A DNA stretch of 8,694 nt. Source: Actinomycetota bacterium. Its GTDB lineage: Bacteria; Actinomycetota; Aquicultoria; Subteraquimicrobiales; UBA9087. Each line of letters begins with the position of its first letter. Within the stretch, counting starts at the first letter, position 1. The notes beneath the pieces are model-generated. The model had not been told where the DNA came from, did not search any database, and was given only the letters and a program-made list of their open reading frames with translations. The translations under genes were made by a program, and so were the position numbers. The stretch is taken from positions 1 through 8,694 of the forward strand of contig DNCG01000071.1 of assembly GCA_003491635.1 (NCBI GenBank), written 5' to 3'. Shown here piece by piece: positions 1-5,042 of this stretch.

Positions 1-16
1 AGGACGTTGCTGGGAA
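1..16 (+). rRNA. rrf: 3' end of a 5S rRNA gene (partial)
   Basis: The first bases, AGGACGTTGCTGGGA, match the usual 3' end of bacterial 5S rRNA, where a GAGAGTAGGACG-type segment is followed by the 3' strand of the terminal helix. The rest of the gene lies left of the window. A strong intrinsic terminator starts about ten bases downstream, as expected at the end of an rRNA operon. The same bases could be read as codons ending in TAA at 19-21, but the 5S reading explains them better. The call rests on a short match recalled from the family consensus. The exact 3' end is approximate. Confidence 0.7.
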
Positions 17-24
17 TCTAATTT

Positions 25-52
25 AAAAAAGACCCTTTCGAGGGTCTTTTTT
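25..52 (+). terminator. Intrinsic terminator of the rRNA operon
   Basis: A GACCCT/AGGGTC stem (31-36 with 41-46) closes a TTCG tetraloop. It is flanked by six A on the left and six T on the right that extend the pairing to 12 bp. The T run makes it an efficient terminator for rightward transcription. The matching A run means it could also stop leftward transcription. Confidence 0.9.
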
Positions 53-71
53 ATTTCCCAAATCTTTTTTG

Positions 72-241
72 TGGGTCGGACACGCTCCACGCTCGGCCGA
101 ATCCGCGACTCCACTCGCTTCGGGCGGGCCGAGAATAACTCGCTTACGCTCAGACAGATTCATCGGGCGCTCGCTTCGCTCGCTTTCCAGCCCTCCACTC
201 GCTCTGTCGGGGTGGCCTTAAGTTTTGCTTTGTCCGACCCA
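72..241. repeat. GC-rich 170-bp element with 11-bp terminal inverted repeats
   Basis: TGGGTCGGACA at 72-82 is the exact reverse complement of TGTCCGACCCA at 231-241. Inside is a nested pair, CTCGGCC (92-98) and GGCCGAG (127-133), and several CTCGCTTCG-like words. Base composition is clearly GC-richer than the AT-rich flank on the right. I see no credible coding gene and no obvious target-site duplication. It could be a MITE-like or REP-like intergenic element, or a structured RNA segment. The sequence alone does not decide between these. Confidence 0.5.
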
Positions 242-402
242 TGGAGACTAGGAAAACCTCAAACAAGTTTGCTCCGAAGGAATTGTCACCCGCAAACAAC
301 CCACGGGATATTTAATTTGAGTTCGCTCTCAGATGACGACCAAGTAACTTTTTTCATATGTTTTCATAAATTTTCTTGATTTTTCTAGTAATATAGCCGA
401 TA
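242..402. other. Intergenic stretch, becoming AT-rich toward 402
   Basis: No gene or RNA is recognisable here. The segment changes from mixed composition to AT-rich DNA after about 340. That AT-rich part contains a possible -10 box just before the next gene. A small CCCG/CGGG hairpin near 289-306 is too weak to interpret. Confidence 0.4.
389..394 (+). promoter_or_regulatory. Possible -10 box (TAATAT) for a leaderless transcript
   Basis: TAATAT lies 8 nt upstream of the ATG at 403, in AT-rich DNA. Transcription would then start at or next to the start codon. No good -35 hexamer is seen at normal spacing, and no Shine-Dalgarno sequence precedes the ATG. That is consistent with leaderless translation but does not show it. 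Confidence 0.35.
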
Positions 403-1146
403 ATGTTAATGGTGATTTTGCTGATGCCGAAACTAATGAGTGTAAAGGAGTTAGCTGAATATTTAGACCTGAGTCAACGGACTATCTACAATATGATAAG
501 TCGTGATGAGATTCCTTTTATCAAAATCGGTGGTCAGTATAGGTTCAGACAAGATCGGATCGATGAATGGCTTGAACAGAGATCCAGAAAGTTACCCGAG
601 ACCGGTCTTGATAAGGTCAAGCAGACCGCTGATCCCCTGACGAAAAGATTGCTCTTCATGGGACTACTCACAAAGGCCTTAGAGCCTCAAGGAATCAAGC
701 CTGTTGTTGTAGGCGGAAACGCTGTGGAATTCTATACAGCTGGGGGCTATGCGACGGGAGATATAGATATAGTTGCCCCGAGCGAGCCCATCGATGAGGT
801 GCTGAGGAGCTGGAATTTCAGGAGGGAGGGCAGGCACTGGGTAAGTCAGGAACTTGACATTGTTATTGAAGCTTCCTCGCGTTCCTTAGAGGACCAGCAG
901 TATGAGAGGGCATGTGAAGTTGAGATTGACGCTCTCAAAGTATATATCCTGGGCATCGAGGATCTGATAATTGACAGGCTCAATGCATATGTTTATTGGA
1001 AGTCTTCGGATGATGGAGTCTGGGTAAAGGAGCTTATTGCCTTACATTCCGATGAGATTGATTGGGCTTATTTGGAGAGCAGAGCCAGAAAGGAAGGAAC
1101 CGCTGGAGCTCTAGCTGAACTCAGGAAGGAGCTTGAAATAAGATGA
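403..1146 (+). CDS. Excisionase-type HTH fused to a nucleotidyltransferase-like domain
   Basis: The 247-residue protein has two parts. Residues about 11-60 form an excisionase/MerR-like helix-turn-helix (SVKELAEYLDLSQRTIYN, then IKIGGQYRFR and a final DEWL). Residues about 80-245 resemble nucleotidyltransferase-fold proteins of the DUF6036/AbiEii-like group: GGN at 104-106, a T-G-D-I-D signature with D120 and D122, and a third possible acidic residue at D152 in LDIVIE. These would be the metal-binding acids of a polymerase-beta-type NTase. The gene overlaps the next by 4 nt (ATGA), so the two are probably co-translated. The start is uncertain: ATG at 403, 409, 424 or 436 are all possible and none has a clear ribosome site. 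The domains suggest an autoregulated toxin-like or RNA-modifying enzyme, but substrate and role are unknown. Confidence 0.8.
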   Translation: MLMVILLMPKLMSVKELAEYLDLSQRTIYNMISRDEIPFIKIGGQYRFRQDRIDEWLEQRSRKLPETGLDKVKQTADPLTKRLLFMGLLTKALEPQGIKPVVVGGNAVEFYTAGGYATGDIDIVAPSEPIDEVLRSWNFRREGRHWVSQELDIVIEASSRSLEDQQYERACEVEIDALKVYILGIEDLIIDRLNAYVYWKSSDDGVWVKELIALHSDEIDWAYLESRARKEGTAGALAELRKELEIR

Positions 1147-1358
1147 GAAGGATCAAATACGCGGATTATATGAGCAAGAGAGCCAGTTTCGCCACGCTGA
1201 GGGCGAAGCTTGATATGAAAAAAAAATCTTCCTCGAGGGTAAGAGATGAGGAGGAAAGAAGGCTTCTCCTTGAGCTCGATAAAGCTCGACTCGAGCGGTG
1301 GAAGAAGGAAGGAAAACTTCAGGTCTTGGGCATCCGAAGATATAGGTTTAATGTTTAG
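1143..1358 (+). CDS. Small basic protein, partner of the HTH-NTase gene
   Basis: The 71-residue product is highly charged, rich in Lys, Arg and Glu. A central stretch (residues about 33-58) looks helical, with repeated E/R/L spacing, and the tail is basic (GIRRYRF). I do not recognise the family. Its ATG overlaps the stop of the HTH-NTase gene in ATGA, and an AGGAAGGAG ribosome site lies about 11 nt upstream inside that gene, so translational coupling is likely. By analogy with two-gene NTase modules it could be an antitoxin, RNA-binding subunit or adaptor, but that is inference. The last codons run into a 5S-rRNA-like sequence, so the present C-terminus may have been created by a rearrangement. 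Confidence 0.6.
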   Translation: MRRIKYADYMSKRASFATLRAKLDMKKKSSSRVRDEEERRLLLELDKARLERWKKEGKLQVLGIRRYRFNV

Positions 1359-1385
1359 AACTCAGCGCCGATGGTACTGCACTGG
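1353..1385 (+). rRNA. Orphan fragment of 5S rRNA sequence
   Basis: CTCAGCGCCGATGGTACTGC (1361-1380), continued by ACTGG, matches the highly conserved internal segment of bacterial 5S rRNA. Weaker similarity (GTTTAG for the usual GTTAAG) reaches back to 1353. The rest of a 5S gene is absent: upstream is the small-protein gene, and downstream the stop codon of the DUF362 gene begins at once. It is therefore a fragment, not a functional gene. It has the same orientation as the real 5S end at position 1. Confidence 0.65.
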
Positions 1386-2189
1386 TTAAATTACAATCTC
1401 CTCCGCTTTGAACTCCTTTGAACCTACTTCGTAGTCTAAAGAATATTTGAGGTGGAGAACATCTTCAGCTGATTTTCCCTCTAAGCTGGGTTCAACTTCC
1501 TTGAGTAGCTCGAGCCCAAAACAATCGATGGCCACGGGGTCGGTGCCGGCGAGCATGTAGCCAAAGCCTCTTATTTTTCCACCGTGTCTTATCTCTTGAG
1601 CAGTAACCAGGGTTTGCACTGCGTCGATGATGAAAAGATGGGGTTTGGCAACTACATTTAATTCAGCGATTCCCTGGTGGATGTTTTTTAATCCCACGTG
1701 CATGAGAACTCGTTCCCTTCTAGTTAAATAACCAAACTGATTCTTCAAAGCTCCTGTCATCTGGCACGAATTGTGGGTTTTAAGAACGGGAAGGGAGATA
1801 ACAAAATCTCTTTCTAAAGGCAAGGTGAGCATATGAAATCTGTAACCCCGAGGGGAAACAAACCTTTTCGCCCTGGTTTCGTAAAGGTTTACGAAGGGAA
1901 CCCCGTGAGAATCACACACCTCTCCTAGAGGCGATCTCTCCATTATCCTTTTTGAGCTTCCAGCATCGAATGCGGGAGCGTCACTCACCACTACATCTTT
2001 ATCCGAGAGAAACTCGAGCACCGCGTCTAATATTTCCGGGTGAGTGGTTGTGGGATAAGGCTCCCAGGAAACCAAGTTTGGTTTGACGAGGAAGGTTTGA
2101 GCTTTACCGATTTCAGGCTCAAATATCTCTAAAACTTTCTCGACGAACCTTTTTCGATTATTTGTTTTGCTCCAGCAAAGGATCGCCAT
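1386..2189 (-). CDS. DUF362 domain protein without ferredoxin tail
   Basis: The 267-residue product has the DUF362 landmarks in order: VKPNLVS at 35-41 followed by TTTHPEIL, VVSDAP at 67-72, LPVLKTH at 133-139 with TGALKNQFG, LFIIDAV at 185-191, and AGTDPVAID at 214-222. DUF362 proteins are probably cytoplasmic and often carry a C-terminal 4Fe-4S ferredoxin domain. This one ends without any Cys-rich domain. Biochemical function is not established for most members. The reading frame extends upstream to a TTG at 2282, but those 31 residues do not look like the family. The ATG at 2189, giving MAILCWSK, fits the usual N-terminus, although its ribosome site is poor. The stop codon directly abuts the 5S fragment. 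Confidence 0.85.
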   Translation of the reverse strand: MAILCWSKTNNRKRFVEKVLEIFEPEIGKAQTFLVKPNLVSWEPYPTTTHPEILDAVLEFLSDKDVVVSDAPAFDAGSSKRIMERSPLGEVCDSHGVPFVNLYETRAKRFVSPRGYRFHMLTLPLERDFVISLPVLKTHNSCQMTGALKNQFGYLTRRERVLMHVGLKNIHQGIAELNVVAKPHLFIIDAVQTLVTAQEIRHGGKIRGFGYMLAGTDPVAIDCFGLELLKEVEPSLEGKSAEDVLHLKYSLDYEVGSKEFKAEEIVI

Positions 2190-2486
2190 TTGATGTTTGC
2201 TCGTCTTTTGCTCAACTAAGTTTGAGAAAACTACACCGGGAATTGCCCTTGGGCGTTGCAGAAATGATACCCTGAAAACCAAATGAGGGAAAGCTCATTC
2301 TCCGTTTTGCGATGCTTTTGCCTCCTCCATTGCGAAATCTTTTAGTCTCGCCGAGCTTTCTCCGCTCTTTTAAAAGAAGGTGAGCAGGGTAAGTAGTTAG
2401 AATAAAATATTAACGAGGGATATGCGAAGTTAGATTCGCACGCACTTGGTTAAGTCAAATAAAGCTGGCCGCAAAGGGTGATACGA
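2190..2486. other. Intergenic region between DUF362 and the broken mntP
   Basis: No intact gene is seen. On the minus strand, about 2295-2366 could encode a short tail (KDFAMEEAKASQNGE then stop) that may be a relic, but this is weak. A 6-bp hairpin (2423-2428 with 2435-2440) lies before mntP. I looked for the yybP-ykoY manganese riboswitch that often precedes mntP and could not recognise it. Confidence 0.4.
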
Positions 2487-2952
2487 ATGGGCATGATCGC
2501 AATCGTACTTATCGCATTTGGATTGGCCATGGATGCATTTGCTGTGTCTATTACAAGTGGACTAACAATTAAACGCCTCAAAATCAAGAATGCTCTAAGG
2601 ATCGCAATGTTTTTTGGATTATTTCAGGCAATTATGCCATTGGTGGGGTGGTTAGCGGGGCTTAGTTTAAGGGGTCTTATTTCGGGTGTTGATCATTGGA
2701 TAGCCTTTGGTCTTCTGGGCATGATTGGCTGTAAGATGATTTTTGAAAGCTGTGGGGCTGAGTTTGTCATTCTTGAGGGTTTCCATTGTAACCCCTGCAA
2801 TAATAATTGGAGTTATAACATTTTTGCTTTCACTTCTGGGTGTTTTTGTCGGTAATAGGTTAGGACACTTTTTTGAAAATAAGATCGAAGCCACGGGTGG
2901 TCTAATTTTGATTGGTATTGGAATAAAAATATTGATCGAACACTTGGTTTAA
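2487..2952 (+). pseudogene. mntP: mntP manganese efflux pump, internal deletion and frameshift
   Basis: MntP exports Mn2+ across the inner membrane and normally has about 185-190 residues in two homologous halves, each with a conserved Asp motif. The first half is present from the ATG at 2487 (ribosome site AAAGGG at 2473-2478), with AFGLAMDAFAVS carrying the first Asp, up to KMIFES near 2750. The second half resumes in another frame as AVGLSLSFL and runs to GGLILIGIGIKILIEHL at 2952. The linker and the second Asp motif (usually a T-S-I-D-A-L type), roughly 28 residues, are missing. Joining the frames would still give a protein lacking the second essential Asp. The unshifted frame instead runs out of phase to a stop at 2855. 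An assembly error is possible, but the missing segment argues for a true deletion. Confidence 0.85.
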
Positions 2953-2961
2953 GGGATGCCA

Positions 2962-3053
2962 GTTTGCGTTGTCTGCCCAAGAGCATGCTTATGCCTTGGG
3001 TTTTGCCACATTTTCCTTTGCTACGCTTGGGCAAAATGACGCAGGTGGCAAAC
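2962..3053. repeat. Inverted-repeat-dense intergenic segment
   Basis: Several exact inverted pairs are packed into 92 bp: GTTTGC (2962-2967) with GCAAAC, TGCCCAAG (2974-2981) with CTTGGGCA (3026-3033), and TTTGCCAC (3002-3009) with GTGGCAAA (3045-3052). These could form alternative hairpins. It may be a REP-like element placed between the two broken genes. No T-run makes it a typical terminator. Confidence 0.45.
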
Positions 3054-3084
3054 GTTGGATACAGTGATGTTTTGAGAAAGGCAA

Positions 3085-3306
3085 GTGGACAGGATGCCAA
3101 AAGGCGATGGAGCGAATTTCTTTGACGCAATTTTTATGAGTTTCACATTGGAACTCTTCGATACACCGGATATCCCGATCGTCTTGCGCGAGTGCCAAAG
3201 GGTTCTTCGGAGCAGTGGGCGTATCTGTATTGTCGCGTTGTCTAAAAAAGGGAAGGCTGGTTTGACCATGGGGCTCTATGAGTGGGCACACAGGAAGTTT
3301 CCCAAA
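3085..3306 (+). pseudogene. Remnant of a SAM-dependent methyltransferase
   Basis: The readable frame matches the middle of a class I (UbiE/Methyltransf_11-like) methyltransferase: FFDAIFMSFTLELF for motif II/post-II, then VLRECQRVLRSSGRICIVAL for motif III, then LYEWAHRKFPK. The N-terminal half with the glycine-rich SAM-binding motif I (E/D-x-G-x-G) is absent in all nearby frames. After FPK the similarity stops and the frame enters an inverted repeat and the next gene's promoter, ending at 3354. Only about 75 residues of a normally 190-220-residue protein remain, so it cannot bind SAM. With the adjacent broken mntP it marks a deletion hot-spot. The boundaries are estimates. Confidence 0.75.
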
Positions 3307-3342
3307 GTGGAATTTGTGAAATTTTTTTCAAATTCCCTTTGG
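3302..3342. repeat. Long inverted repeat overlapping the CBS-gene promoter
   Basis: CCAAAG-T-GGAATTTG at 3302-3316 pairs with CAAATTCC-CTTTGG at 3329-3342: 14 pairs with one unpaired base. An inner GAAA/TTTC pairing is possible around a T-rich loop. The right arm contains the proposed -35 box. There is no T-run after the right arm, so it is not a standard terminator. An operator or a 5'-structured element is more likely. Confidence 0.6.
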
Positions 3343-3355
3343 TCTGAGTTATAAT
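3327..3355 (+). promoter_or_regulatory. Sigma70-type promoter of the CBS-domain gene
   Basis: A perfect TATAAT (3350-3355) lies 17 bp after TTCAAA (3327-3332), which matches four of six bases of the -35 consensus. Transcription would start near 3362, about 34 nt before the chosen start codon at 3396. The -35 lies in the right arm of the inverted repeat 3302-3342, so a protein bound there would compete with RNA polymerase. Confidence 0.7.
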
Positions 3356-3395
3356 AAATGTGGAGTGGGCTAACTTTTGGGGGGAGGGGAAGAAG

Positions 3396-3860
3396 ATGCA
3401 AGAGGCGTATTCGGCTTGTTCGGGGGAAAAGGGTATTGCACGGGAGCCGTTAAAGAAAGATACGGGCAAGCGAGAGTTGTTGGTAAGGGACGTAATGCAT
3501 TTGGGGGTCTTGACTTGCAAGGTCGATACGCCCCTTTGTGAAGTTGCCCAGATGATGACGGATAATAAAGTTCACTGCGTTGTGGTCGTTGACGAAGTCG
3601 GGGAAGCCTGCGGTGTGATTTCGGATCTGGGTCTTTTGCAGGCTTATGGAAGAGATATTGCGAGCATGAAGGCTGAGGATGTTTTAAAGGGGTGCACCAT
3701 TGCTGTTCAACCCACGGCCACCGTTCAGGAGGCAGTGGCGGAGATGACTGCAAAGCACGTTCATCATCTGGTCATTCTGGGCGAACATCCGCTTCACCGA
3801 CCGGTAGGAATTTTGGCGGCCAGCGATATCGTTCGAGAGATGGCGAAGGGCTGTCGGTAA
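3396..3860 (+). CDS. Two-CBS-domain protein
   Basis: The 154-residue protein is essentially a Bateman module: CBS1 at about 30-85 (VRDVMHLGVLT ... GVISDLGLLQ) and CBS2 at about 93-150 (AEDVLKGCTIAV ... VGILAASDIVREM). CBS pairs bind adenine nucleotides or SAM and usually regulate an attached or partner protein. No enzyme, channel or DNA-binding domain is attached here, so it would act in trans. The first 28 residues are polar and not recognised. ATG 3396 was chosen over the upstream GTG at 3360 because a strong GGGGAGGGGAAG ribosome site (3381-3392) sits just before it. The gene has its own promoter and terminator, so it is monocistronic. The ligand cannot be read from the sequence. Confidence 0.9.
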   Translation: MQEAYSACSGEKGIAREPLKKDTGKRELLVRDVMHLGVLTCKVDTPLCEVAQMMTDNKVHCVVVVDEVGEACGVISDLGLLQAYGRDIASMKAEDVLKGCTIAVQPTATVQEAVAEMTAKHVHHLVILGEHPLHRPVGILAASDIVREMAKGCR

Positions 3861-3908
3861 CGAAAAAGAGGTTAGCTAGAAAATCAATTGGCTTGTGTTT
3901 GGTCCAAG

Positions 3909-3931
3909 AGACCCATTTTTGGGTCTTTTTT
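3909..3931 (+). terminator. Intrinsic terminator after the CBS-domain gene
   Basis: AGACCCA (3909-3915) pairs with TGGGTCT (3920-3926) around a T4 loop, followed by a run of T. It ends the CBS transcript. It lies against the stop codon of the convergent phosphatidyltransferase gene (3930-3932). The GACCC/GGGTC core is the same as in the rRNA terminator at 25-52. Confidence 0.9.
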
Positions 3932-4487
3932 ATCGATTGCTTTCTCTTGGAATTCGCTGGACGCTCGCGGGAAAAAGAAGCTCGCGAATTCTTCTCCTTT
4001 TCCACCAGGCCGCCCCCGCAAAAAAGAGGACTAATAGCCATTTGGTTGTGGGGGAGAGACGACTGGCCAAGACGAGTGAGATGGAAACGGTGGCGACTCC
4101 ATAGGCTATGGAAAACAGTGGTGTCAGGATGTCTCCCAGGGTAAGTTCCTCCCGGATCCTGGTGATCGAGTAGATAGCCAGCATGAGAATCGTTAGAGGA
4201 ACGGCAATCCACCAGTTAAGAAAGCGGTAAAGGTGGTTGAGGGCTACCAGTGGGGCGATGATCATCACGGCATCGCTTAAAGGTTCCAATACCTTCTCGG
4301 CCAGTTCTGACTGGTGGTGCAGAAGTTTGGCGACCGTTCCGTCCAGATAGTCGGTGAAGGCGGCCAGTAAAAATAGCTGGAGAGCGAGAGACCAATTTCC
4401 CTGGAGTATCTGGTGTGAGACGACCAGACCCAGAAGAATACGCGACAGGGTGAGTAGATTTGGCAAGAAGTTGATCAACTGGATCAC
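3930..4487 (-). CDS. CDP-alcohol phosphatidyltransferase homologue with altered signature
   Basis: The family moves a phospho-alcohol from a CDP-alcohol to an acceptor in the membrane (for example PgsA). The 185-residue product starts like the family (NFLPNLLTLSRILLG) and has about four to five hydrophobic segments, spanning roughly 8-27, 33-47, 73-88, 92-108 and 120-155. The signature D-x2-D-G-x2-A-R-x(8-9)-G-x3-D-x3-D reads D46, D49, G50, A53, K54, E64, E68, D72: Arg is Lys, the second Gly is Glu (or Ala by another alignment) and the third Asp is Glu. Activity is therefore uncertain. The tail is basic (WWKRRRIRELL). The start is GTG 4487 or TTG 4478; the latter has AGGGTG six bases upstream. 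It converges on the CBS gene and lies downstream of DUF6485 on the same strand, with a 119-bp gap. Confidence 0.85.
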   Translation of the reverse strand: MIQLINFLPNLLTLSRILLGLVVSHQILQGNWSLALQLFLLAAFTDYLDGTVAKLLHHQSELAEKVLEPLSDAVMIIAPLVALNHLYRFLNWWIAVPLTILMLAIYSITRIREELTLGDILTPLFSIAYGVATVSISLVLASRLSPTTKWLLVLFFAGAAWWKRRRIRELLFPASVQRIPRESNR

Positions 4488-4606
4488 CCTATTTTTACCA
4501 GATTTTCCCTCTCAATATTAGCATCTCCAGATTCTTAATGGAAGCCTTTTGGCAAACCAGAACGCTGATGTAAAGACAATTTCTTCAGGTCGAATCTGCT
4601 CCATGT
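4488..4606. other. Gap between DUF6485 and phosphatidyltransferase genes
   Basis: No gene is credible here. The part nearest 4488-4530 is AT-rich and may hold a promoter for the phosphatidyltransferase gene, but no clean pair of boxes was found. Co-transcription from DUF6485 is equally possible. Confidence 0.35.
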
Positions 4607-4801
4607 TTAGGATCTGTAAGCGGCGATGAAGCGCTCTATTGATCTGTCGTATGTCTTTTCCGCCGCCGGTGGGAAGAGACAACCGGGGATTTCTCCATTT
4701 GCTCTGTGGTAAGCGATACATTCGCAGCATTTACCCTTGCGATTACAGGGTTCGTAGGTACAGGTGCATCTCTTCTTGTTTTCCTCGAAAGTGCATTCCA
4801 T
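4607..4801 (-). CDS. Small eight-cysteine protein, DUF6485 family
   Basis: The 64-residue product has eight cysteines, at 3, 12, 14, 19, 25, 26, 28 and 41, including a C-x-C pair, a CC-x-C cluster, and the phrases CECIAYHR and FPPAAEKTYDRSIERF. I recognise this as the DUF6485 type, a small family common in anaerobes and of unknown function. The Cys spacing suggests zinc or iron-sulfur binding, which is inference. There is no signal peptide, so it should be cytoplasmic. The start is well supported: AAGGAGG (complement of 4807-4813) lies five bases before the ATG. The upstream intergenic region contains a dispersed repeat rather than another gene. Length matches the family as I know it. Confidence 0.85.
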   Translation of the reverse strand: MECTFEENKKRCTCTYEPCNRKGKCCECIAYHRANGEIPGCLFPPAAEKTYDRSIERFIAAYRS

Positions 4802-4824
4802 CTTAACCTCCTTTTCAGATGTCA

Positions 4825-4947
4825 GATGCCGCTATTCGTTATTCGGAATTCGTTATTCGGAATTCGTTATTGGTTATTAGGAATTAGTTATTCGAGATTA
4901 GCTAATTCCTAATTTCGAGTTCCTAATTCCGAGTTTCGAGCTGGTTC
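4825..4947. repeat. AT-rich dispersed repeat, copy A
   Basis: This block is built from degenerate ATTCGTTATT and GGAATTAG words. It contains a 12-bp inverted repeat (4876-4887 with 4902-4913), and the right half is roughly the reverse complement of the left. A 35-nt stretch (4861-4895) is identical to 8494-8528. Both copies start with GATGC-S-GCTATTCG and end with a TTTCGA-R-CTGGT sequence, which defines the element's ends. Confidence 0.8.
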
Positions 4948-4949
4948 TT

Positions 4950-5042
4950 CGCCCTTTGTCCCTTAACCCTTGACTCATGACTCTTGACTGTTTTTCGCCC
5001 CTATACCCTGTACCGTGGCCCCTGATCCCTGGTAGCTGGCGC
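4950..5042. repeat. Low-complexity CCCTTGACTC / CCCTGTACC-type segment
   Basis: Short degenerate words recur here: CCCTTAACCCTTGACTCATGACTCTTGACT, then ACCCTGTACC, CCCCTGATCCCTGG. No gene, hairpin with T-run or promoter is clear. It runs from copy A of the dispersed repeat to the stop codon of the DUF1015 gene and may be part of the same composite element. Confidence 0.4.

Noticed and set aside
71..379. A 102-codon open frame beginning with GTG
   Set aside because: It runs through the GC-rich inverted-repeat element, is rich in Arg and Ser, has no ribosome site and resembles no protein family. The frame is open by composition only.
2190..2282. N-terminal extension of the DUF362 protein from a TTG start
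   Set aside because: The extra 31 residues do not match the family, and there is no ribosome site before the TTG. The ATG at 2189 gives the usual beginning.
2295..2366. Short minus-strand frame that could be the tail of a lost gene
   Set aside because: About 24 residues only, with no recognisable family and a stop just upstream. Mentioned in the gap entry but not called as a gene.
2380..2486. Manganese riboswitch (yybP-ykoY) upstream of mntP
   Set aside because: The expected conserved loops could not be found. Only a small 6-bp hairpin is present.
3370..4212. Long antisense and alternative-frame ORFs over the CBS and phosphatidyltransferase genes
   Set aside because: They are shadows of two well-supported genes. 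Their translations are low-complexity (Pro/Ser/Arg-rich) and lack any family signal.
4518..4730. Minus-strand 70-codon frame overlapping DUF6485
   Set aside because: It overlaps a gene with an excellent ribosome site and conserved cysteines in another frame, and shows no family similarity.
4825..4947. CRISPR array in the repeated AT-rich block
   Set aside because: Units are short, degenerate and contiguous, without uniform spacers. The block is palindromic and has a dispersed second copy.
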